From positions 2,232,001 through 2,296,000 of the forward strand of contig OY764222.1 of NCBI GenBank assembly GCA_963668325.1: a stretch of 64,000 nucleotides of DNA, read 5' to 3'. Both the position numbers and the translations under genes were made by a program. Source of the DNA: MPNP01 sp963668325. GTDB lineage: Bacteria > Pseudomonadota > Alphaproteobacteria > Rhodobacterales > Rhodobacteraceae. This document shows, one piece after another, positions 1 through 7,560 of the stretch. The notes beneath the pieces are model-generated. The model worked only from the letters and a program-made list of their open reading frames with translations. It made no database searches and had not been told where the DNA came from. Positions within the stretch are counted from its first letter, which is position 1, and every line of letters starts with the position of its first letter.

Positions 1-73
1 GCCAACCAGAACCTCGATGACAGTTTCCTACTTGCGTTGTCCGATGGTGGCTTTCAGGTGGGCGAACTGGCTA

Positions 74-1426
74 ATGACTGATTCCCGCAAACAAAAACTG
101 ATTGATCTGGGGTCTGATGCGCTTGCAGATGCCTTATTAAGCCTTGCCGTCCATTCCGATGAGACGGATGACTTGATTGAACAGCTGATTGCCACCCCAA
201 AGGAAAATGTTCAGCGTTTCAAAAAGAAGCTTTCCGGCTTGAAACATTCAGGGCGCTTTATTGACTGGCGAGGTACCGCCGGTTTTGCCCGGGAACTGGA
301 AATGCTGTTGCTGGATTTAAAATCCGGTGTGGATGATCCGCTCACCGGCGTTAAACTGGTTGTGGCATTTTACGAGGCCGACGACACCATTTTTGAAATG
401 TGTGATGACTCCAGCGGTAATATTGGCGCTGTGTTCCTTTATGATGCCAAAGAGCTGTTTGTGGACTATGCCTCACGCTGTTCTAACAAGGATAAAATTG
501 CAGACATCATTCTCAAGGTAAATCAAAAGGACAATTACGGCATCCGGGATACCTTGATTGATTGTGCCGGAGAGTGCCTGCCTGAAGAGGTTATCCGCAC
601 TATGATCGCCACGCTCCAGAAATGGGTAGACAAAGAAAAGGATGAATATGGCAAACGTTATCACCTGATGCTGATTGAATCACTTGCCCGGCAGATCAAG
701 GATGCAAAGTTGTTTGAAATGACGCGCATCGCTTCATGGGGAAAGCTAAATTCTGCAGCGCTGATTGATATTGCCCGGGTCTACCTTGAATGCGAAGATG
801 TTGAAACAGCCCATTCATGGTTGAAGAAAATCCCGGAAGATGAAGCCTTTCGTGCATACGACCGTGATAAGCTCCTTGAGGAAATCTACCATAAGCAGGG
901 CGATTCTGAAAAACTGACAAAACTCCTGTTCCAGAAATTCAAGTCCTATCATTCCACCGACACCCTGCAGGCGCTTCTGAATGTCATCGGTCATGACAAG
1001 CGGGAGGATGTTATCAGCGATGAAACCCGGCAAATCCTGAAAACTGACAGACTCCGGGAATCAGATGCGGAATTCCTTATTGCCGTCGGGAAAATAGATG
1101 AAGCTGAAGAATATCTCCTCAAACGTGCCAAGCAGCTTGATGGGAAACATTACGGTAGCTTGCTTTCTATGGCAGAAGCGATGGAGGCAGAAAATCGCCA
1201 TCTTGTCACCAGTCTGATGTACCGCAGCCTGCTTATCTCCATTCTGGAACGTGGGTACACCAAAGCATATCCCCATGGTATTCGGTATCTGAAAAAGTTG
1301 GATAAGCTTGCGGCAAGCGTCGACGACTGGAAAGAATTTAATCATCACAAAGCTTTCAACGCGCAGATCATTAAGGACCATGGTCGCAAACGAAGCTTCT
1401 GGTCAAAATATGAGGTAAAAAAATGA
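74..1426 (+). CDS. DUF6880-family protein
   Basis: This 450-residue protein resembles the DUF6880 family, a group of soluble helical proteins of unknown biochemical role. The match rests on the amino-terminal pattern (basic residues, then LIDLGSDALADALLSLA) followed by the FYEADDTIFEMCDDSSG stretch and a long run of paired helices that look like tetratricopeptide-type repeats. I place the start at the ATG at 74 because the open frame upstream of it, from 17, encodes unconserved sequence and the family pattern begins just after Met-74. No signal peptide or membrane segment is visible. Its stop overlaps the ATG of the following pRiA4b ORF-3 pseudogene by four bases (ATGA), so the two were translationally coupled. 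Base composition is visibly richer in G+C than the core genes after 2,700, which fits transfer. The family call is recognition by eye and the function is unknown. Confidence 0.6.
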   Translation: MTDSRKQKLIDLGSDALADALLSLAVHSDETDDLIEQLIATPKENVQRFKKKLSGLKHSGRFIDWRGTAGFARELEMLLLDLKSGVDDPLTGVKLVVAFYEADDTIFEMCDDSSGNIGAVFLYDAKELFVDYASRCSNKDKIADIILKVNQKDNYGIRDTLIDCAGECLPEEVIRTMIATLQKWVDKEKDEYGKRYHLMLIESLARQIKDAKLFEMTRIASWGKLNSAALIDIARVYLECEDVETAHSWLKKIPEDEAFRAYDRDKLLEEIYHKQGDSEKLTKLLFQKFKSYHSTDTLQALLNVIGHDKREDVISDETRQILKTDRLRESDAEFLIAVGKIDEAEEYLLKRAKQLDGKHYGSLLSMAEAMEAENRHLVTSLMYRSLLISILERGYTKAYPHGIRYLKKLDKLAASVDDWKEFNHHKAFNAQIIKDHGRKRSFWSKYEVKK

Positions 1427-1737
1427 ACGAACGATTTTATCTGCTGAAAATACAGCTGCTAGATATCGAACCGGTAATCTAGCATCGTTTTGTAGTGCCC
1501 TCCAGCATTATGCTGGACCGGCCGCACGATGTTATTCAGATTGTCATGGGCTGGACCGACATGCATCAGCACGAATTTACCATCGGGAATAAACGATAAA
1601 CGGAATACCCTGAATCGAAAGAAGACGGGCTAGTCTGCGGACGATACCGTCTTGGAGATCTAATCAAACAGAAAGGCCGCACCTTCCGTTACCTGTATGA
1701 TTTCGGGGATCAATGGCATTTCCTTAAGGAGTCATAA
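1423..1737 (+). pseudogene. pRiA4b ORF-3 family (IS1096 TnpR-like passenger) pseudogene
   Basis: Read from the ATG at 1423, one frame gives a recognisable plasmid pRiA4b ORF-3 type protein: an LKIQLLDIEPVI start, then a MLDRPHDVIQIVMGWTDMHQ core with HEFTIGNKR, YRLGDLIKQKG and FRYLYDFGDQW. Two stops interrupt it. TAG at 1480-1482 sits where the family normally has Trp (VIWRR-type context), and TAA at 1597-1599 follows GNKR where the family has Tyr. Both are single-base changes from the expected sense codons. The frame ends at TAA 1735-1737, before the carboxy-terminal half of the domain, so it is also truncated. Family members are often passengers near transposons, and their function is unclear. 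It overlaps the DUF6880 gene by four bases. I treat it as recently dead rather than recoded, because nearby genes use TAG and TAA as normal stops. Confidence 0.75.
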
Positions 1738-1768
1738 CTATCCCTTGATTTTCACCCTGTTTTTGAAT

Positions 1769-2340
1769 TTATGTATCAAACTGTTCTATGATTGTCCCAT
1801 TTATTCCGGGGTTGTTTAGAGTAACGTGGGTAAGAACGACTTGGCAGCAGCCGATAACGAATCCTGAATATTTCTGTTGCCATACGTCTACTGTTTGTGC
1901 CACTACCTTGGCGTGTGTCAGCATAAGTTCCTCAAGACCAGCCGCCATGATTGCCATGGTATGACAGAAATTCACTTTCTGGTATTCATTGTCAGGTTCC
2001 TTGTTAGCGACAAGGATATCGTTCCCGGGCCAGGTTAACATGCGGGCCATGGCGATCAGATTGAAATGGGCATAGAGTTCCTGCCGGACACCTCGCTCGG
2101 TTTGGCCTTCGGACCTGAGGCCCGACCGGCTGTCATACCGATATAGTCCCAGTTGGCGGTCTTGTAGCAGGTACCATCAAAAAGCGTGGGATCAACAAAT
2201 GCTTCCTGCAAGACCGGCCGGTACTTGTATCGTTCTTGCCATTCATTGGCCAGCTGTGCTCTGACCATACTCTATACGCGTGAGGCCAGGTTCGGCACAT
2301 TGACCCAAGGTGCCGTTTACCATGCCTCTTTTGAGAAATA
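1769..2340 (-). pseudogene. Degraded DruA-like (DUF4338) / IS4-type transposase remnant
   Basis: On the minus strand, 2316 down to about 2060 encodes a piece of a DUF4338 (DruA-like) protein: APWVNVPNLASRV, an in-frame TAG just before Met at 2268, then LANEWQERYKYRPVLQEAFVD and GTCYKTANWDYIGMTAGR. These match the family signature of a WQ.RYGYRPVLLETFVD stretch followed by GTCYRAANW. After a frame change near 2095, the same strand encodes GVRQELYAHFNLIAMARML and a further 85 residues ending at 1769. That motif is typical of the carboxy end of IS4-type DDE transposases. DUF4338 is known from the Druantia defence protein DruA and also from transposase-associated proteins. Here the amino-terminal part is missing and there is at least one stop and one frameshift, so it is not functional. 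Whether this was one fused gene or two neighbours cannot be decided from this copy. Confidence 0.6.
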
Positions 2341-2438
2341 CTCCACTGTGACGCTATCAGCCGTATCATCACTGGCCAGCAAATATTGGATTTTGAGGCT
2401 ATGCCATCTGGGGCAAATGAAAGTTCGTTTGTAGTTAA

Positions 2439-2526
2439 TGGCGGAGAGACAGGGATTCGAACCCTGGGTACCCTAAGGTACAACGATTTTCGAGACCGCC
2501 CCGTTCGACCACTCCGGCACCTCTCC
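2439..2526 (-). tRNA. tRNA-Ser (anticodon CGA)
   Basis: The minus strand folds as a serine tRNA. The acceptor arm is GGAGAGG paired with TCTCTCC. The anticodon stem GCGGT/ATCGT closes the loop CTCGAAA, giving anticodon CGA (plus-strand 2490-2492). A long variable arm (GTACC-TTAG-GGTAC) is characteristic of class II serine tRNAs, and the T arm carries TTCGAAT. The 3' CCA is encoded (2439-2441). The gene points toward the degraded mobile remnant at 1-2,340, so its 3' end is the likely attachment site of that element. It reads UCG codons. Confidence 0.93.
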
Positions 2527-2659
2527 AGCATATTTTATGAAAGATTAAATAATCAGAGGGTTGATAAACTCAAGGATTTCAAAAAAACCTTCCCAAATAA
2601 AGATATAGGAACGATGAGTCTTTAAGAAAATTCCAGATCTTTTACCGCCGCTGTTTCAA

Positions 2660-2693
2660 GTTTCATAAAAGTTTAACAATTACACAATATTAT
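2660..2693 (+). promoter_or_regulatory. Candidate Pho box and -10 element for pstSCA
   Basis: Positions 2660-2678 contain two imperfect 7-base repeats, GTTTCAT and GTTTAAC, separated by four A residues. This is the 11-base periodicity of a PhoB box (CTGTCAT-N4-CTGTCAC), and I count 13 matches over 19 positions. A TATTAT -10 candidate lies at 2688-2693, about ten bases downstream, as expected when the Pho box replaces the -35. The site is 76 bases before the pstS start. Placement in front of a phosphate transporter supports phosphate-starvation control. This is inference from pattern and context. Confidence 0.5.
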
Positions 2694-2753
2694 CGAAACA
2701 AAGAGTCATTAAATCCAAAAGCGTTATATCACTTTATGGGTTAGGAGAATCTA

Positions 2754-3794
2754 ATGAAAAGTTTCAATATTTTAATCGTTGCTATGATAGTCTTTCTTTT
2801 TGGGGCAATTACCGCTTCAGCAAGGGATCAGATTAGTATAGTAGGTTCTTCAACTGTATTTCCATACACTCAGGCGGTAGCTGAACAATTTTCAAACCTG
2901 ACGGGCTCACCATCTCCAATCGTAGAATCAACCGGAACAGGTGGAGGTATGAAACTATTTTGCAGTGGAATAGGTGAATCATATCCTGATTTGACTGGTG
3001 CTTCTAGGGCCATGAAGAAATCAGAGTATGATCTTTGCCAGGAGAATGGTGTTAAAGACATATCAGAAGCATTGATCGGGTTTGATGGCCTCTCAATCGC
3101 CATAGCACGATCCAATGATTTTGACTGGGACCTAACTCTCGAAGAAATATTCTTGGCCCTGGCGGCCGAAGTTCCTCAGAATAGTGAGATGGTACCAAAC
3201 TTTTATACTAAGTGGTCTGAAATTAATCCGAACTTACCTGATCAGGACATATTGGCCTATGGACCTCCTCCTACCTCAGGAACACGTGATGCTTTTGTTG
3301 AATTGGCCATGCATGAGGGCTGCAAGAGGCTACCATATGTTGCTGAAAATGAATTTGATAAAGATAAAAGCTGGATCTCAGAAAACTGTAGTCGAATGAG
3401 ACAGGACGGTCCCTTTGTAGAAGCTGGTGAGAATGATAATCTTATTGTCCAAAGGTTAAATGCTGATCCTACTGCCTTCGGAATATTTGGCTATTCCTTC
3501 CTGTTTGAAAATCTGGATACTCTTAAGCCAGTGAAAATCAATGGAGTTCTGCCTGATTATGATACCATTGGGGACAAATCCTATCCTGTTTCCAGGCCAT
3601 TGTATTTTTATACCAAGAATGCCCACAGGGGAGTAATTCCCTACCTCCAGGAGTTTATTGAAGAATATATGTCTGATGAAGCCCTTAGCCCAGATGGATA
3701 TCTTGCCGAAAGAGGTTTGGTAGCATTGAGTGATGATGCAAGATACCAATTGCAAGATACCGTCATCTATGGTGAAAAAATGGATCCCAGGTAG
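2754..3794 (+). CDS. pstS: Phosphate ABC transporter substrate-binding protein PstS
   Basis: PstS is the periplasmic phosphate-binding component of the high-affinity Pst importer. The 346-residue protein begins with a clear signal peptide (hydrophobic residues 6-20, cleavage near ASA-R at 23-24). The mature part opens with ISIVGSSTVFPYTQAVAEQF and contains GTGGGMKLFCSG and PPTSGTRDAFVELA; the SST and SGTRD residues are the phosphate-contacting motifs of the family. It sits in order before pstC and pstA on the same strand. An AGGAG ribosome site lies ahead of the ATG, and a candidate Pho box lies upstream at 2660. The acidic, AT-rich composition is like the neighbouring core genes. The assignment is firm. 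Confidence 0.95.
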   Translation: MKSFNILIVAMIVFLFGAITASARDQISIVGSSTVFPYTQAVAEQFSNLTGSPSPIVESTGTGGGMKLFCSGIGESYPDLTGASRAMKKSEYDLCQENGVKDISEALIGFDGLSIAIARSNDFDWDLTLEEIFLALAAEVPQNSEMVPNFYTKWSEINPNLPDQDILAYGPPPTSGTRDAFVELAMHEGCKRLPYVAENEFDKDKSWISENCSRMRQDGPFVEAGENDNLIVQRLNADPTAFGIFGYSFLFENLDTLKPVKINGVLPDYDTIGDKSYPVSRPLYFYTKNAHRGVIPYLQEFIEEYMSDEALSPDGYLAERGLVALSDDARYQLQDTVIYGEKMDPR

Positions 3795-3822
3795 AAAATA
3801 CCTTTTCCAGAGAAACTGAAAT

Positions 3823-5199
3823 ATGACAACCCTTGCTTTTGTATTAGTAATTATTTTTGCCCTGGCAGGATGTTTGCTCAATTATCGATCAGCTGTATTG
3901 ATTAGAAACAGGGGTATTAGGCTTTCCTCCATAACACTTTATCATGGGTTGTTTGCGCTTTTCCTGGTATTCTTTCCAATCCTGATCCTGATCCTGATCT
4001 GGCTGGTTCTGCAAAGACCCCTCATCGAGTTTTATATTTCACAATCGATTCTTGAGGAATACTTACTTAACGCTAGCAAGGGTGAAAAAGACTTGATTCT
4101 ATCAGAAATACGATCAATTTCCGATGGTCGAGTTTTTGGTGAACCTGAAGAGTGGAAACTACGGGCAGCCGAAACGTTGGCACGGCTTCAGGATTATTCT
4201 TCCATGCTCTTGGTTGCTGTTGTTTCAGTTACCTCTGCAATATTAATTTTCATTGCAAGGGTAAAAGTCAGTGAACAATTTCGAGCACGACAGAATGTTG
4301 AAAAAATTGTTACATGGCTAATGGTCTCCTGTTCCGTAGTAGCAATCTTTACGACGATAGGAATTATTGCTTCTCTAGTCGTTGAAACCAGTAGATTCCT
4401 ATCCCTGGTTCCATTTACGGAGTTTTTATTCGGTCTGAATTGGGAACCTCAGATACCAATCAGGGAAGACCAGGTGGCAGCGGAAGGCGCTTTTGGGTGG
4501 ATACCTGTATTTGTTGGTACATTGGTAATTACAGGAGTAGCCTTGTTTATTTCTGTTCCCATCGGGCTAATGTCTGCCATTTACCTCAATGAGTTTGCCA
4601 ATGCGAGAATAAGAGCAATCAGCAAACCAGTTCTTGAGATTTTGGCTGGTGTACCAACTATTGTTTATGGTTTCTTTGCCATTTTGGTAGTTGCCCCTGC
4701 ATTCAGAAGTTTTGGTGATGCAATGGGAATATCGGTTTCGCCAAATACGGCCTTAGCTGCTGGCGGGGTTATGGGTATAATGCTTATCCCGTTTATTTCA
4801 TCCTTTACTGATGATGCTCTTTCAGCTGTTCCGAAGGCCCTAAGAGATGGCTCGCTTGCTTTGGGAGCTACCCCCTCAGAAACGATGCTAAAGGTTTTAT
4901 TTCCTGCGGCGATTCCTGGCATAGTAGGAGGAATATTACTTGCCGTGAGCCGAGCCATCGGGGAAACAATGATCGTGGTTATGGCTGCCGGGTTAATTGC
5001 CAAACTAACCCTCAACCCTCTGGATAGTGTTACAACAGTTACAGTTCAGATAGTTACCTTATTAATTGGGGATACTTCATTTGATAATCCCAAAACTCTG
5101 GCAGCCTTTGCTCTAGGAATGATGCTTTTCCTGGTTACTTTAATTATTAATATTTTTGCCCTTCGAATAGTGCAGAAATATCGTGAAATTTATGATTGA
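3823..5199 (+). CDS. pstC: Phosphate ABC transporter permease PstC
   Basis: PstC is one of the two inner-membrane permease subunits for phosphate import. This 458-residue form carries an amino-terminal extension: two membrane segments (about residues 3-25 and 40-60) flank a soluble loop of about 65 residues before the usual six-segment permease core. The core contains EILAGVPTIVYGFFA and the EAA-type cytoplasmic loop around ALGATPSETMLKVLFPAAIPG, which docks on the ATPase, followed by AVSRAIGETM. The long amino terminus is common in the larger alphaproteobacterial PstC type. It lies 28 bases after pstS and 38 bases before pstA. The ATPase partner PstB is not encoded in this window. Confidence 0.95.
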   Translation: MTTLAFVLVIIFALAGCLLNYRSAVLIRNRGIRLSSITLYHGLFALFLVFFPILILILIWLVLQRPLIEFYISQSILEEYLLNASKGEKDLILSEIRSISDGRVFGEPEEWKLRAAETLARLQDYSSMLLVAVVSVTSAILIFIARVKVSEQFRARQNVEKIVTWLMVSCSVVAIFTTIGIIASLVVETSRFLSLVPFTEFLFGLNWEPQIPIREDQVAAEGAFGWIPVFVGTLVITGVALFISVPIGLMSAIYLNEFANARIRAISKPVLEILAGVPTIVYGFFAILVVAPAFRSFGDAMGISVSPNTALAAGGVMGIMLIPFISSFTDDALSAVPKALRDGSLALGATPSETMLKVLFPAAIPGIVGGILLAVSRAIGETMIVVMAAGLIAKLTLNPLDSVTTVTVQIVTLLIGDTSFDNPKTLAAFALGMMLFLVTLIINIFALRIVQKYREIYD

Positions 5200-5237
5200 T
5201 GCTTTCTTGATGTTAGAAATTTATAAAGACCGGTAAT

Positions 5238-6494
5238 ATGGATACAATTAATCTAGTTAAGCAAAACCTCCCTCGTAGGAATCGAAATCAAATAATTCTC
5301 AAGGGATTAGGTGTTGCAGCAATTTTATTTGCATTCCTAATGCTGGGTATTTTACTTTTTTCTTTGATTTCCAGTGGTTACAGGGCATTAACTCAAACTC
5401 ATATTGAGTTCAGTGTGTACATAGACCCAGCTGTAATCAATCCTGAGAAGTTACCCCGGGGGAATTTTAATCGTGTCCTTCAGAATTCCCTTCTTGTTCA
5501 CAGCGAAGAAAATTTGACCAGGTCAGAGAAAAAGCAACTAGCGAAGGTTCTGAGTAACGGTGCTCAATTCATGTTACGAGACGAAGTAGTTTCAAATCCA
5601 AGCCTGATAGGCAGTAATATTACCTTGAAAGTTCCTACATCTGACCCGTATGACCAACTAAACAAGGAACTAATTGATCGGGAAACTCCCGAAGAATTTC
5701 GGCGGCTGAAGGATAATGAGATTTTATGGTTTGATCATCTTGCTGAAAAAGATTTGATTTCCAAGCCCATCAATTGGGGGCTGATTGTAAACTCGGACAG
5801 TCGATTTCCTGAATTGGCCGGATTGAAAGGAGCCCTGATAGGCTCTTTCTGGGCTTTGCTGGTTTGTTTTCTAATTTCCTTCCCGTTGGGAATAGGAGCA
5901 GCAATATATTTGGAGGAATTTGCCCCTAAAACCAGGATTAGTAATTTCATCGAAGTCAATATCAATAATCTTGCGGCAGTACCCTCAGTTGTATTCGGAT
6001 TATTGGCTTTGGCAGTTTTTATCGGCTGGCTAGGGCTTCCAAGGTCAGCCCCCCTTGTTGGAGGCATGACACTGGCACTAATGACCATGCCAACAATAAT
6101 CATTGCAACCAGGGCAGCATTAAAAGCAGTTCCACCGAGTATTAGAGAAGCTGCTCTGGGGGTAGGGGCTTCCAGACAGCAAGTTGTATTTGGCCATGTC
6201 CTTCCCCTAGCCATGCCCGGTATCTTGACAGGTACGATTATTGGTCTGGCCCAGGCATTGGGGGAAACAGCACCTTTGCTCCTGATAGGAATGAATGCCT
6301 TTATCACTTCAGCTCCTGATTCGCCGCTTGCTAGTTCAACAGCACTACCAACTCAAATATTCATTTGGGCTGACAGCCCTGAAAGAGGTTTTGTTAGCAG
6401 GGCATCCGCAGCTATTTTGGTTTTGCTTACCTTTTTACTGACCATGAATGCTTTGGCAGTCTTCCTTAGAAACAGATTTGAAAGAACCTGGTAA
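5238..6494 (+). CDS. pstA: Phosphate ABC transporter permease PstA
   Basis: PstA is the second membrane permease subunit of the phosphate importer. The 418-residue protein has an amino-terminal membrane segment (about residues 25-50), then a soluble DUF3333-type region of roughly 130 residues, then the permease core. NLAAVPSVVFGLLALAVF and the EAA-type loop ALGVGASRQQVVFGHVLPLA followed by GLAQALGETAPLLLIGM are diagnostic. The DUF3333 extension pairs with the long PstC found just upstream. In most alphaproteobacteria pstB, phoU and phoB follow pstA, but here the next gene is rplU after a 170-base gap. The operon therefore stops early and its ATPase must be encoded elsewhere. Confidence 0.94.
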   Translation: MDTINLVKQNLPRRNRNQIILKGLGVAAILFAFLMLGILLFSLISSGYRALTQTHIEFSVYIDPAVINPEKLPRGNFNRVLQNSLLVHSEENLTRSEKKQLAKVLSNGAQFMLRDEVVSNPSLIGSNITLKVPTSDPYDQLNKELIDRETPEEFRRLKDNEILWFDHLAEKDLISKPINWGLIVNSDSRFPELAGLKGALIGSFWALLVCFLISFPLGIGAAIYLEEFAPKTRISNFIEVNINNLAAVPSVVFGLLALAVFIGWLGLPRSAPLVGGMTLALMTMPTIIIATRAALKAVPPSIREAALGVGASRQQVVFGHVLPLAMPGILTGTIIGLAQALGETAPLLLIGMNAFITSAPDSPLASSTALPTQIFIWADSPERGFVSRASAAILVLLTFLLTMNALAVFLRNRFERTW

Positions 6495-6664
6495 TTCATT
6501 TCTTCTAAATCGTGGATTGAGGAACAGTTTTTTAGCTAAAGTGTTGAAATTTCCTAGATAAGTTCAATATTCAACAGCGAGTTCCCATAGCAGGGTGAAG
6601 AACTTGTTTTAACTTGGAGAACTTGCAAAATACTACTTATACCCCGGATTTATTGAGGATTTCG

Positions 6665-7120
6665 ATGGATAATTCAGAAACCCTGGAAGATGAGGAAACA
6701 AAAGCGGCTTCTGAGGAAGAAACAACTGATAATTCCTCTGAAGAGCAACAGCCGGATTTGAAAAAGATAATCAATCCGGAAATTTCGGCTGTTTTTGCCT
6801 ATAATGGCAAGCAGTTCCCAGTTAAGGTCGGGGAAAGATGTAGTATTCTGGATTTGGAAGTACCTGAAATCGGGTCCGAGCTTACCGTCGACACAGTGTT
6901 GATGGGCAGTGGCGCAAAGTCAGTTTTGGGAGATCCTTATATTGCAAAAGCCAAGATCGTGCTTGAATCCAAGGGGCTCAAGACCACAAAACTGATCAGC
7001 TTCAAGAAAAGGCGTAGAAAAAGTTCATCCAAGACAACCAGAGGGTATCGGCAAAAATCAACAGTATTCATGACCAAACGTATTGAAATACCTGGTTTGC
7101 CAAATTCCTATTTTGAGTAA
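6665..7120 (+). CDS. rplU: 50S ribosomal protein bL21 with acidic N-terminal extension
   Basis: bL21 binds 23S rRNA in the large ribosomal subunit. The conserved body starts at ISAVFAYNGKQFPVKVGERC and continues through LTVDTVLMGSGAKSVLGDPYI to the basic tail KKRRRKSSSKTTRGYRQK. The adjacent rpmA (L27) confirms it. In front of the family's usual start lies an extra stretch of about 39 residues rich in Glu, Asp, Ser and Thr. I choose the ATG at 6665, giving 151 residues, because a good AGGA site lies six bases upstream. The TTG at 6614 would lengthen the protein further but has no ribosome site. The core is divergent (AYNGKQF in place of TGGKQY), but its length and basic tail are typical. The acidic extension on an RNA-binding protein is unusual. 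Confidence 0.88.
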   Translation: MDNSETLEDEETKAASEEETTDNSSEEQQPDLKKIINPEISAVFAYNGKQFPVKVGERCSILDLEVPEIGSELTVDTVLMGSGAKSVLGDPYIAKAKIVLESKGLKTTKLISFKKRRRKSSSKTTRGYRQKSTVFMTKRIEIPGLPNSYFE

Positions 7121-7161
7121 TTTTCGTTATCATCCAATGACAAATATTAAAGGTATTAATC

Positions 7162-7416
7162 ATGGCACATAAGAAAGCTGGGGGTTCTTCACGAAACGGT
7201 CGAGATTCGGCCGGCAGACGGCTGGGTGTAAAAAAGTTTGGTGGCGAGAAGGTAATTCCTGGCAATATACTGATTCGCCAGAGGGGTAATAAATTCTGGG
7301 CAGGTGAGGGTACTGGTACCGGCAAGGACCATACCATTTTTGCTACTGCAGAGGGTCATGTAACTTTCTCGAAGGGATATAAAGGACGTAGTTTTGTGTC
7401 CGTATCGCAAGGTTAG
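7162..7416 (+). CDS. rpmA: 50S ribosomal protein bL27
   Basis: bL27 lies near the peptidyl transferase centre of the large subunit. The 84-residue protein begins MAHKKAGGSSRNGRDSAGRRL, the invariant start of the family, and continues with GVKKFGGEKVIPGNILIRQRG and the GTGTGKDHTIFA core. Length and order are standard. It follows rplU by 41 bases and is followed by a hairpin terminator before obgE, as in many proteobacteria. No processing extension of the Firmicutes type is present. Confidence 0.98.
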   Translation: MAHKKAGGSSRNGRDSAGRRLGVKKFGGEKVIPGNILIRQRGNKFWAGEGTGTGKDHTIFATAEGHVTFSKGYKGRSFVSVSQG

Positions 7417-7501
7417 GCTTACTTCCTTAGCAATCCTCCCGGTTATTTCAAAAACACTCGCCCCAACCCCAACGTCAATACAACCTATTTTCTTGGGTTA
7501 T

Positions 7502-7535
7502 AGGCTACAACCATGTAGCCTGATTTTGTATTTTA
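7502..7535 (+). terminator. Rho-independent terminator after rpmA
   Basis: A perfect seven-base stem, AGGCTAC (7502-7508) and GTAGCCT (7515-7521), closes a six-base loop and is followed by a T-rich tail (GATTTTGTATTTT). It lies 85 bases after rpmA and ends 26 bases before obgE, so it separates the ribosomal protein pair from the obgE-proB-proA unit. Confidence 0.75.
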
Positions 7536-7560
7536 TAAGAACTTAATAGTTTTACTTGCA

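Noticed and set aside
1423..1737. Stop-codon reassignment or readthrough in the pRiA4b gene
   Set aside because: TAG, TAA and TGA all end other genes in the window normally, and two different stops are involved, so pseudogenisation is simpler.
2133..2531. Minus-strand frame of 132 codons across the tRNA
   Set aside because: Its first part is the tRNA-Ser gene read as protein and its second part is a wrong frame of the DruA-like remnant.
5735..6307. 190-codon minus-strand frame opposite pstA
   Set aside because: It is antisense to a conserved permease and has no recognisable motif; low-complexity Ala/Ile/Pro content is typical of shadows.
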